Of a stretch of 64,000 nucleotides of DNA, positions 56,840-64,000 are shown piece after piece. Position numbers and translations under genes: made by a program. The notes beneath the pieces are model-generated. The model had not been told where the DNA came from, made no database searches, and worked only from the letters and a program-made list of their open reading frames with translations. This DNA is from Cedecea selenatireducens. GTDB lineage: Bacteria > Pseudomonadota > Gammaproteobacteria > Enterobacterales > Enterobacteriaceae. The stretch is from assembly GCF_042138895.1 (NCBI RefSeq), contig NZ_JBHIKW010000003.1, positions 446,954 to 510,953 on the forward strand, read 5' to 3'. Within the stretch, counting starts at the first letter, position 1. Every line of letters begins with the position of its first letter.

Positions 56840-57673
56840 ATGGTTGCTACAGTCCCCGCTAAACGAGGTAAGAAACCCCGCGCCGCAGCCGCTGCTGCCC
56901 CGCAGGTCACCGGGCAGGTTCAATCACTCACTCGCGGCCTCAAACTGCTGGAGTGGATTGCCGAATCTCACGGCAGCGTGGCGTTGACCGAGCTTGCCCA
57001 GCAGGCCGGCCTGCCAAACTCCACGACCCACCGTCTGCTGACCACGATGCAGCAGTTAGGCTTCGTTCACCAGGTAGGCGATTTGGGCCACTGGACGATT
57101 GGCGCTCACGCTTTTGTCGTCGGCAGCAGCTTCCTGCAAAGCCGCAACCTGCTGGCTATCGTGCACCCAATTCTGCGCAAGCTGATGGAAGCCTCCGGCG
57201 AAACCGTTAACCTCGCGGTGCTCGACAAGAGCGATCATCAGGCGATTATTATCGACCAGGTTCAGTGCACGCAGTTGATGCGCATGTCGGCCCCCATTGG
57301 CGGCAAGTTGCCTATGCACGCTTCCGGCGCAGGCAAGGCGTTTCTGGCTCATCTCAACGATGACGAACTGGCGGGCCTGCTGCACCGCAAGGGCTTACAC
57401 AGCTACACGCCCGCAACGCTGACTTCACCGCTGCATTTAAAAGAAGATTTAGCGCAAACGCGCAAGCGGGGTTACTCGTTTGACGATGAAGAACATGCGC
57501 TGGGGCTACGCTGCGTGGCCTCCTGCATCTACGACGAGCACCACGAGGCGTTTGCTGCCATCTCCATTTCTGGCCCGATTTCGCGCATCACCGATGACCG
57601 GGTGACGGAGATTGGCGCACTGGTCATTAAGGCAGCGAAGGAAATAACGCTGGCATACGGCGGCGGGCGCTAA
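56840..57673 (+). CDS. iclR: acetate operon repressor IclR
   Basis: A 277-residue repressor of aceBAK, responsive to glyoxylate and pyruvate. The N-terminal basic, Ala-rich arm precedes a winged helix (RGLKLLEWIAESHGSVALTELAQQAGLPNSTTHRLL), then the GAF-like effector domain with GKLPMHASGAGKAFLAHL and a CVASCIYDEHHEAFAAISISGP stretch. ATG 56840 follows AAAGGAG. Its stop codon overlaps that of aceK tail to tail. It is three residues longer than E. coli IclR. Confidence 0.97.
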   Translation: MVATVPAKRGKKPRAAAAAAPQVTGQVQSLTRGLKLLEWIAESHGSVALTELAQQAGLPNSTTHRLLTTMQQLGFVHQVGDLGHWTIGAHAFVVGSSFLQSRNLLAIVHPILRKLMEASGETVNLAVLDKSDHQAIIIDQVQCTQLMRMSAPIGGKLPMHASGAGKAFLAHLNDDELAGLLHRKGLHSYTPATLTSPLHLKEDLAQTRKRGYSFDDEEHALGLRCVASCIYDEHHEAFAAISISGPISRITDDRVTEIGALVIKAAKEITLAYGGGR

Positions 57674-59412
57674 CCCGCCCGCTTCACTTCGCCAAACCGC
57701 TGGCTGAAACGCTGGCGGCGGCGGTAGGCGAAGACATCTTCGACATAGCCCTCGCGGATGCGGGTTTGCAAAGCTCGCCAAAAGTCGGCGCGGAACAGGT
57801 CAGCGTGCATTTCATCGAATAGCGGGCGAATACGCCTGTCCGCGCAAAGATAGTGCCTGAATTCCTCCGGGAAGACATCGCCCGGCGAGATGCTGTACCA
57901 GGGCTCGGAGGACAACTCATCCTCTGGGTAACGTGGCGGCGGAATATCCCGGAAATTTACCTCGGTCATATAGCAAATTTCATCGTAATCGTAGAACACC
58001 ACTCGCCCGTGGCGCGTCACGCCAAAGTTTTTAAAGAGCATGTCACCGGGGAAAATATTAGCCGCCGCCAGTTGGCGAATGGCGTTGCCGTACTCTTCCA
58101 CCGCATCCCTCAACTGCTGACCTTCAACCTGCTCAAGCCACAGGTTGAGCGGCACCATTCGCCGTTCTATATAAAGATGACTTATGGCAATGCGGTCGCC
58201 AAGATCGGTGAGTTTTTCCGGGACTTCTTCACGCAGCAGCGCCATCAGTTCAGGGCTAATTTGCTGCTTATCCAGCACGAAGTTTTCAAACTCCTGGGTA
58301 TCCGCCATGCGCCCCACGCGATCGTGCTCTTTTACCAGCTGGTAGCAGGCACGAACCCTTTCGGCGGTGACTTCTTTCTGCGGCGCGAACCTGTCCTTTA
58401 TCACCTTAAAAACACGATCGAAGCCCGGCAGCGTGAAGACTAGCATCACCATGCCACGAATGCCCGGCGCCTCAATAAACTGCTCGGGCGTGTTGTTAAT
58501 GTAGGTCAGATATTCGCGATAGCTTTCGGTTTTGCCGTGCTTCTGGCAGCCGATTGCCATATACAGTTCGGCGGTGGTTTTGCCCGGTAAAATCTCGCGC
58601 AGCCACTCGACGAGCGCGGCGGGAAAAGGGGCATAAACCATAAAGTAAGAACGGGCGAAGCCAAAAACGATGCTGGCTTCAGGTGAACTGGTCAGGCAGG
58701 TATCCACCATTAAGCGGCCATCATCTGTGCGGTGGATCGGCAGCAAAAATGGAATTGTTCTCCCCTGCAGTACCAGTTTGCCAACCAGCCAGGCGGCTTT
58801 ATTGCGATAAAACAGCTCGTTGGCGACTTCGAGCGTGGCCGTACGCAATGCTTCTGCGCCGAACGTTTCATGGAGATGGGCAAGAATAAAACCAACGTCC
58901 CGCGCAATATCCTGCCAGGGAAGACGCAGCGGGAGATCGGAGAGCAAGGTGGTGAGCAATGTCGTCCAGCCCTGCTCCGGGAAAAAGGTTTTAGCCAGCG
59001 GACGAGGCAGCGGCCGGAGCTGTTTGCCAGCCTGCGAGCTAAAGATAAAAAGCCGCTCGGGAGTAAGCGAGCGGTGATCGAAGAGCCGACAATAGACGGA
59101 ATTAAAAAAGCTTTCGGCAATTTCAAAACGCGGATAATCCGGCAAAAGCCTGGTGTACTGCTCTTTCACGCGCAGCAAAAAGGCCGCATCGGTATTCTGG
59201 CCGCCGGTAATACAGCGAAGCTGCTCTACGACGAGCCCTACGTGATGATCGTAAAGATTGATACGGCTTTTCATCGCCTGCTGAACGGCGTGCCAGTCGG
59301 CCTGTTCAAAGCGCTGCTGCGCACCCGCGGTGACCTCAAGAAATCGACCGTATTGCGCATCGAACCCTTGCAGGATGGTGTGGGCAATTAACAGCTCCAG
59401 CCTGTGTGACAT
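57670..59412 (-). CDS. aceK: isocitrate dehydrogenase kinase/phosphatase
   Basis: A 580-residue bifunctional enzyme that phosphorylates isocitrate dehydrogenase on acetate, sending flux to the glyoxylate shunt, and removes the phosphate again. Family blocks visible include ILQGFDAQYGRFLEVTAGAQQRFE, IPFLLPIHRTDDGRLMVDTCL, SEASIVFGFARSYF-like EASIVFGFARSYFMV, and FKNFGVTRHGRVVFYDYDEICYMTE. Third gene of aceBAK; a repeat hairpin separates it from aceA. Confidence 0.96.
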   Translation of the reverse strand: MSHRLELLIAHTILQGFDAQYGRFLEVTAGAQQRFEQADWHAVQQAMKSRINLYDHHVGLVVEQLRCITGGQNTDAAFLLRVKEQYTRLLPDYPRFEIAESFFNSVYCRLFDHRSLTPERLFIFSSQAGKQLRPLPRPLAKTFFPEQGWTTLLTTLLSDLPLRLPWQDIARDVGFILAHLHETFGAEALRTATLEVANELFYRNKAAWLVGKLVLQGRTIPFLLPIHRTDDGRLMVDTCLTSSPEASIVFGFARSYFMVYAPFPAALVEWLREILPGKTTAELYMAIGCQKHGKTESYREYLTYINNTPEQFIEAPGIRGMVMLVFTLPGFDRVFKVIKDRFAPQKEVTAERVRACYQLVKEHDRVGRMADTQEFENFVLDKQQISPELMALLREEVPEKLTDLGDRIAISHLYIERRMVPLNLWLEQVEGQQLRDAVEEYGNAIRQLAAANIFPGDMLFKNFGVTRHGRVVFYDYDEICYMTEVNFRDIPPPRYPEDELSSEPWYSISPGDVFPEEFRHYLCADRRIRPLFDEMHADLFRADFWRALQTRIREGYVEDVFAYRRRQRFSQRFGEVKRAG

Positions 59413-59420
59413 TTATTTCT

Positions 59421-59455
59421 CCCCTCACCCCGGCCCTCTCCCAAAGGAGAGGGGG
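59421..59455. repeat. dispersed palindromic repeat between aceA and aceK
   Basis: CCCCTCACCCCGGCC leads into CTCTCCC-aaa-GGAGAGGGGG. It shares the CCCTCACCCCGGCC lead and CTCTCCC stem with the malE-malF element. In the aceA-aceK gap such a stem would lower AceK output relative to AceA. Confidence 0.85.
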
Positions 59456-59469
59456 AAAATAAAGTTTGT

Positions 59470-60777
59470 TCAGAACTGTTCTTCTTCGGTAGAACCAGTC
59501 AACGCGGTTACGGAAGAGGCGCCGCCCTGAATGATGGTAGTGACGCGGTCGAAGTAGCCGGTACCCACTTCCTGCTGATGAGAGACGAAGGTATAACCTT
59601 CGGAAGCCGCAGCAAACTCAGGCTGCTGTACCTTCTCAACATAGTGGCGCATCCCCTCGCCCTGAGCATAAGAGTGCGCCAGGTCGAACATGTTGAACCA
59701 CATGCTGTGGATCCCCGCCAGGGTGATGAACTGGTACTTGTAGCCCATGTCCGACAGTTCTTGCTGGAAGGAAGCGATGGTTTTGTCATCGAGATTTTTC
59801 TTCCAGTTGAACGATGGCGAACAGTTGTAGGCCAGCAGCTTGCCAGGGAAGCGAGCGTGGATCGCTTCGGCAAAGCGACGGGCCTGGTCCAGATCGGGTT
59901 TAGAGGTTTCACACCAGACCAGGTCGGCATAAGGGGCATAGGCCAGGCCACGGCTGATAGCCTGCTCAATGCCAGCCCGAGTGCGATAGAAACCTTCCTG
60001 CGTACGTTCGCCGGTGACGAACTCGCGGTCATATTCGTCGCAGTCGGAGGTGATCAGATCTGCCGCATCGGCATCGGTACGGGCAATCAGCAGTGTAGGA
60101 ACGCCCATCACGTCCGCCGCCAGACGAGCGGCGATTAATTTCTGGATAGCCTCCTGGGTCGGGACCAATACTTTGCCGCCCATATGACCGCACTTTTTCA
60201 CCGAGGCAAGCTGGTCTTCAAAGTGTACCGCCGCTGCACCGGCCTGAATCATCGACTTCATCAGCTCGAAGGCGTTTAGCACGCCACCAAAGCCTGCCTC
60301 AGCGTCGGCAACGATCGGCAGGAAGTAGTCAACGTGGCGCGGGTCGCCCGGCTCAATATTCGACGCCCACTGGATCTGATCCGCGCGCTGGAAGCTGTTG
60401 TTGATCCTGTCGACTACCGCAGGAACGGAGTTAGCCGGGTAGAGCGACTGATCCGGATACATGCTGGAGGCCAGGTTAGCATCCGCCGCCACCTGCCAGC
60501 CGGATAAGTAGATAGCTTCGATACCCGCTTTAGCCTGCTGCAAAGCCTGGCCACCGGTTAACGCCCCCAGACTGTTTACGTAGCCTTTTTTCGACTCGCC
60601 GTGCAGCAGACGCCAGAGCTTCGCCGCCCCGTGCTGCGCCAGCGTGCATTCCGGGTTCAGCGAACCGCGCAGTTTCACCACGTCTTCTGCGCTGTAGGTA
60701 CGCTCAATGCCTTCCCAACGCGGTTGTGTCCATTCTTGTTGTACTTGTTGAATCTGTTGGCTACGAGAGGTTTTCAT
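59470..60777 (-). CDS. aceA: isocitrate lyase
   Basis: A 435-residue enzyme that splits isocitrate into succinate and glyoxylate. The active-site signature KKCGHMGGK has its catalytic Cys at about 196, and FPGKLLAYNCSPSFNWKKNL lies near 335. It starts MKTSRSQQIQQVQQEWTQPRW with AAAATGGAG upstream. It lies 30 bases after aceB. Length is one more than E. coli AceA. Confidence 0.98.
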   Translation of the reverse strand: MKTSRSQQIQQVQQEWTQPRWEGIERTYSAEDVVKLRGSLNPECTLAQHGAAKLWRLLHGESKKGYVNSLGALTGGQALQQAKAGIEAIYLSGWQVAADANLASSMYPDQSLYPANSVPAVVDRINNSFQRADQIQWASNIEPGDPRHVDYFLPIVADAEAGFGGVLNAFELMKSMIQAGAAAVHFEDQLASVKKCGHMGGKVLVPTQEAIQKLIAARLAADVMGVPTLLIARTDADAADLITSDCDEYDREFVTGERTQEGFYRTRAGIEQAISRGLAYAPYADLVWCETSKPDLDQARRFAEAIHARFPGKLLAYNCSPSFNWKKNLDDKTIASFQQELSDMGYKYQFITLAGIHSMWFNMFDLAHSYAQGEGMRHYVEKVQQPEFAAASEGYTFVSHQQEVGTGYFDRVTTIIQGGASSVTALTGSTEEEQF

Positions 60778-60807
60778 TGCAGATGCTCCATTTTTATAGG
60801 GTTAGGT

Positions 60808-62406
60808 TCAGGCAAGCAGGCGGTAGCCCGGCAGCGTCAGGAAGTCGATTAACTCTTCTGAGGTGGTAATTTGTTCCATCAGCCGTGCGGCTTCATCGAA
60901 GCGCCCCTGGCTATAACGCTGGTCCCCCAGCTCGGCCTGAATCACCAACATCTCTTCGGCAAGCATCTGGCGAAACAGCGATTTAGTGACGGTCTGGCCG
61001 TTGCTCAGCGTCTTCTGGTGATGGATCCATTGCCAGATGGAAGTACGGGAAATTTCAGCGGTCGCGGCATCCTCCATCAGCCCATAGATAGGCACGCAGC
61101 CGTTGCCGGAGATCCACGCCTCGATGTACTGCACTGCAACGCGGATGTTGGCGCGCATGCCTTCTTCGGTACGCTCCCCAGGGCAAGGCTCAAGCAGCTG
61201 GGCCGCGGTAATGGGAACATCTTCGCTGCGGCTGATGTCCAGCTGGTTCTGACGCTCACCCAGCGCTTTGCCAAATACCTCGACAACCGTGTCCGCAAGG
61301 CCTGGGTGAGCAATCCAGGTGCCGTCGTGGCCGTTGTTGGCCTCCATCTCTTTGTCCGCTTTGACTTTATTCAGCACCCATTCATTACGCGCGCTGTCTT
61401 TGCTTGGGATAAAGGCCGCCATACCGCCCATCGCAAAAGCGCCCCGGCGATGGCATGTTTTAATCAGCAGGCGCGAGTAAGCATTCAGGAACGGTTTGTC
61501 CATCGTCACGGACTGTCTGTCGGGCAGGACGCGATCCGGATGGTTTTTCAGGGTTTTGATGTAGCTGAAGATGTAGTCCCAGCGCCCACAGTTCAGGCCG
61601 ACAATGTGATCTTTCAGCGCGTGCAGGATCTCGTCCATCTGGAAGACTGCCGGTAACGTTTCGATCAGCAGAGTGGCCTTGATGGTGCCCCGCGGCAAAT
61701 CGAAGCGATCTTCCGTAAAGCTGAATACTTCGCTCCACCAGGCGGCTTCCTGCCACGACTGCGTTTTCGGCAGGTAGAAGTAAGGGCCGCTGCCTTTGGC
61801 CAACAAGGCATCAACGTTGTGGAAGAAATAGAGCCCGAAGTCGAACAGGCTGCCCGGAATGGCTTCCCCACGCCAGGTCACGTGTTTTTCAGGCAGGTGC
61901 AGGCCGCGTACGCGGCAAACCAGTACCGCCGGGTCGGGCTTTAGCTGATAAATTTTTCCCGCTTCGTTGGTCCAGCTGATGGTGCCATTAACCGCATCGC
62001 GCAGGTTGATCTGGCCATCGATAACCTTGCTCCAGCTCGGTGCCAGGGAATCCTCAAAGTCGGCCATAAATACTTTTACGTTAGCATTCAGGGCATTGAT
62101 AACCATTTTGCGTTCAACCGGCCCGGTAATTTCAACCCGCCGGTCGAGAAGATCCTGTGGAATGCCGCGAATTTGCCAGTCACTCTTTCGAATGGAATCG
62201 GTTTCCGAATTAAAATCAGGCAGCTTTCCTGCATCAATAGCCTGCTGCTCCGCAATACGAGCCGCCAGCAGCTTATTGCGCTGTGGGGTAAAGCGGGCTA
62301 CCAGGTCGCTGAGGAAATCAACGGCTTCAGGGGTGAGAATCTGTCTCTCCTGGTCACCAAACGGCTGGCTAAAGGCCAGCTCTTCGCTAACTGTCTGTTG
62401 TGTCAT
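60808..62406 (-). CDS. aceB: malate synthase A
   Basis: A 532-residue enzyme that condenses glyoxylate and acetyl-CoA to malate. Visible blocks are the catalytic-Arg KDHIVGLNCGRWDYIFSYIK region near residue 272, MADFEDSLAPSW near 112 (metal and substrate site), and the C-terminal TEEGMRANIRVAVQYIEAWISGNGCVPI. It starts MTQQTVSEELAFSQPFG. First gene of aceBAK; an IclR box lies 107-122 bases upstream. Confidence 0.98.
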   Translation of the reverse strand: MTQQTVSEELAFSQPFGDQERQILTPEAVDFLSDLVARFTPQRNKLLAARIAEQQAIDAGKLPDFNSETDSIRKSDWQIRGIPQDLLDRRVEITGPVERKMVINALNANVKVFMADFEDSLAPSWSKVIDGQINLRDAVNGTISWTNEAGKIYQLKPDPAVLVCRVRGLHLPEKHVTWRGEAIPGSLFDFGLYFFHNVDALLAKGSGPYFYLPKTQSWQEAAWWSEVFSFTEDRFDLPRGTIKATLLIETLPAVFQMDEILHALKDHIVGLNCGRWDYIFSYIKTLKNHPDRVLPDRQSVTMDKPFLNAYSRLLIKTCHRRGAFAMGGMAAFIPSKDSARNEWVLNKVKADKEMEANNGHDGTWIAHPGLADTVVEVFGKALGERQNQLDISRSEDVPITAAQLLEPCPGERTEEGMRANIRVAVQYIEAWISGNGCVPIYGLMEDAATAEISRTSIWQWIHHQKTLSNGQTVTKSLFRQMLAEEMLVIQAELGDQRYSQGRFDEAARLMEQITTSEELIDFLTLPGYRLLA

Positions 62407-62512
62407 TCGGTTACTCCTTCGTCTTATCCCGTCGAGACGGCCAAAAGTGAATCGCGCACGGCTGTGCAGTTTTCATGCAACAGAATTAAGACTACTTGAT
62501 GAATTTTTAAAA

Positions 62513-62528
62513 TCAAAAACAATTTCCA
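62513..62528. promoter_or_regulatory. IclR operator upstream of aceB
   Basis: On the minus strand the site reads TGGAAATTGTTTTTGA, the same sequence as the E. coli aceBAK IclR site as recalled. Confidence 0.85.
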
Positions 62529-62607
62529 TTTTTGAATTTAAATTCATTTATCACATTGATATTTATAAGATTAAAGTTTAAACAAGGAGGGAAGTGGTTT
62601 TCAGAAT

Positions 62608-62633
62608 ATAAAAAAGGCGCCGGAGGCGCCTGT
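62608..62633 (-). terminator. terminator of metA
   Basis: AGGCGCC (62615-62621) pairs with GGCGCCT (62625-62631); on the minus strand TTTTTT follows. Confidence 0.9.
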
Positions 62634-62651
62634 GGTGGGAAGCTGAAACGC

Positions 62652-63581
62652 TTAATCCAGCGTAGGGTTCATGCGGCGGAGATCGAATGGCGTGATCTGG
62701 TAGACGTAATAGTTCAGCCAGTTGGTGAACAGTAAATTGCCATGGCTACGCCAGGTGGCACGAGGTTTTTTCGCCGGATCGTCCCCAGGGAAGTAGTTAT
62801 AGGGCACATCAGGCTCGAGTCCCGCATCAACATCGCGGAAATACTCTCCGGACAGCGTTAAAGGATCGTATTCCGGATGGCCCGTCACGAATGCGATGCG
62901 CTTATCCCTGCTGCCAAACAGATAGGCATCGCCCTGTTCGGTTTCGGCAAAAATCTCCAGATCCGTATAATCGCGGATCAGCTGGGCGGGGAAGTCGGCA
63001 TAGCGAGAGTGCGGCGCAAGAAATGAATCGTCAAAGCCGCGCGTCAGCAAAGCATGAGGCTGGGTGACATGGTGCTCATAGACGCCAGAGAGTTTTTCAT
63101 CCCGAGTTTGCTTCGGAATGCCATACAAAATATTCAGCGCGGCCTGCACGGCCCAGCAGACAAACAGCGTAGAGGTGACATGATCTTTGGCCCACTCCAG
63201 GACCTGCTGGATCTGTGGCCAGTAAGCGACGTCGTTAAATTCGACCAGGCCAAGCGGCGCGCCGGTCACAATCAGGCCATCATAGTTATCGTGCTGGATA
63301 TCTTCAAAATTGCAGTAAAAGTTATTGAGATGTTCGCTCGGCGTGTTGCGAGATTCACGGCTATCAATGCGCAGCAGCTGGATGTCCACCTGCAGCGGAG
63401 AGTTGGAGAGCAGCCGCAGGAACTGGTTTTCCGTCTCAATTTTCTTCGGCATCAGATTCAGGATCAGTACCTTTAGCGGACGTATTTCCTGATTACTGGC
63501 GCGCGATGAAGTCATCACAAAGACGTTTTCCTCACGCAGGAAATTGACGGCTGGTAGCTCGTCCTGCACCCGAATCGGCAT
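62652..63581 (-). CDS. metA: homoserine O-succinyltransferase
   Basis: A 309-residue enzyme that makes O-succinylhomoserine, the first committed step to methionine. It has the class I glutamine-amidotransferase-like fold: nucleophile Cys 142 in LFVCWAVQAALN, and the His/Glu pair in FVTGHPEYDP near residue 235. The start MPIRVQDELPAVNFLREENVFVM matches the family; length equals E. coli MetA. Preceded by four met boxes and followed by a terminator. Confidence 0.98.
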   Translation of the reverse strand: MPIRVQDELPAVNFLREENVFVMTSSRASNQEIRPLKVLILNLMPKKIETENQFLRLLSNSPLQVDIQLLRIDSRESRNTPSEHLNNFYCNFEDIQHDNYDGLIVTGAPLGLVEFNDVAYWPQIQQVLEWAKDHVTSTLFVCWAVQAALNILYGIPKQTRDEKLSGVYEHHVTQPHALLTRGFDDSFLAPHSRYADFPAQLIRDYTDLEIFAETEQGDAYLFGSRDKRIAFVTGHPEYDPLTLSGEYFRDVDAGLEPDVPYNYFPGDDPAKKPRATWRSHGNLLFTNWLNYYVYQITPFDLRRMNPTLD

Positions 63582-63600
63582 AACCTTATATCCTCAAAGC

Positions 63601-63632
63601 ATACGTTTAAACGTTTAGACATCCAGACACCT
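63601..63632. promoter_or_regulatory. four tandem MetJ boxes upstream of metA
   Basis: Four adjacent eight-base units ATACGTTT, AAACGTTT, AGACATCC and AGACACCT resemble the met box AGACGTCT. They lie 20-51 bases before the metA ATG, where MetJ would repress. Confidence 0.8.
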
Positions 63633-63790
63633 GACAATACCGAGTTTGGCAATCAATGTCGAGTCAGAAGCGAAAAGGTGAAAATGTTTCATTTAGCGGA
63701 GATGGCTAAGATCAGGGCTTTACGCTGGAATGAGGGCCGAAATGCAGTGAATGAGTCTATCCGCTGTGACGTGAAAATTAGCAGGGCATA
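63633..63790. other. metA upstream region
   Basis: No gene is seen. E. coli has yjaA and yjaB between metA and rrnE; neither is here. Confidence 0.5.
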
Positions 63791-63794
63791 GAAA

Positions 63795-63828
63795 GCAAAA
63801 AACCCCAGCCGTCAGGCTGAGGTTTTTT
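63795..63828 (-). terminator. rRNA operon distal terminator (T2-like)
   Basis: CCTCAGCC-TGAC-GGCTGGGG flanked by A-run and T-run on the minus strand. It takes the T2 position downstream of an rrn T1 terminator, with the ribosomal-leader-like text GACGGGCAGGAC..GCCAGGCATCAAAT between them. Confidence 0.8.
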
Positions 63829-63954
63829 GTTTTATTTGATGCCTGGCAGTTGTATGCCGGGCTGTCCTGCCCGTCACCCTGCGGGCAGCCTCCGGCTGTG
63901 CAAAATCGTTCCCGACGATTTTGTCCTACTCAGGAGACCGCTCCCCGACAAACA

Positions 63955-64000
63955 ACAGATAAAACAAAAGGCCCAGTCTTTCGACTGAGCCTTTCGTTTT
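63955..64000 (-). terminator. rRNA operon T1 terminator (rrnB T1-like)
   Basis: On the minus strand this reads AACGAAAGGCTCAGTCGAAA then GACTGGGCCTTTTGTTTTATC, matching the E. coli rrnB/rrnE T1 terminator apart from a base or two; GTTGTTTGTCGG..CTCCTGAGTAGGACAAA follows. The rRNA genes themselves lie beyond the window; by E. coli order this is the rrnE-like operon next to metA. Confidence 0.93.

Overview
The window is chromosomal DNA of a gamma-proteobacterium of the order Enterobacterales, close to Escherichia coli. Almost every gene outside a few accessory patches is recognisable as an E. coli orthologue of near-identical length, and the gene order matches the E. coli region from pdeC (yjcC) to the rrnE/metA junction, read in reverse. 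The genus cannot be fixed from the sequence. A dat-ddc pair, a TraF-like barrel gene and the absence of several E. coli genes point to a relative such as Cedecea or Enterobacter rather than E. coli itself; this is an inference.

Layout. 1-1.9 kb: the start of a pdeC-type c-di-GMP phosphodiesterase (cut by the window edge) and yjcB. 2.0-11.0 kb: an accessory block between yjcB and ssb. It holds a two-gene operon of solute-binding proteins (MolA/BtuF-like and ModA-like) behind a ModE-like palindrome, a tautomerase/carboxymuconolactone decarboxylase pair with a divergent LysR gene, dat-ddc for 1,3-diaminopropane synthesis, and an NmrA-like oxidoreductase with its own divergent LysR gene. 11-22.2 kb: ssb, uvrA, yjbR, aphA, tyrB, alr, dnaB, qorA and dusA. 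22.2-24.2 kb: a TraF-like outer-membrane protein gene and a cupin gene. 24.3-31.9 kb: zur, yjbJ, dinF-lexA, dgkA, plsB, ubiC-ubiA. 32-39.8 kb: the maltose regulon, malK-lamB-malM and malE-malF-malG diverging from a shared MalT/CRP region. 39.9-44.2 kb: psiE and the yjbEFGH exopolysaccharide operon. 44.5-50.4 kb: pgi, lysC with its lysine riboswitch, a PanS-like transporter, yjbD, rluF. 50.6-51.2 kb: a HigBA-type toxin-antitoxin pair. 51.2-63.6 kb: yjbB, metH, iclR, the glyoxylate-shunt genes aceBAK, and metA. 63.8-64.0 kb: the T1/T2 terminators of an rRNA operon lying outside the window and running on the minus strand.

Functional links. LexA boxes control lexA-dinF and the uvrA/ssb divergon. 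IclR boxes lie upstream of aceB and of iclR itself. Four tandem MetJ boxes precede metA. A CRP site precedes psiE and a candidate one precedes yjcB. The lysine riboswitch controls lysC, which feeds aspartate semialdehyde, the carbon skeleton from which diaminobutyrate (Dat/Ddc) is built.

The least described parts are the solute-binding-protein operon with its ModE-like operator and no permease, a ModA-like protein without a signal peptide, a dispersed CCCTCACCCC/CTCTCCC palindrome in mal, ace and tyrB intergenic positions, a perfect 13-bp inverted repeat at the tyrB ribosome binding site, and a UUCG-capped hairpin inside yjbEF. E. coli comparisons are from memory, not from an alignment.
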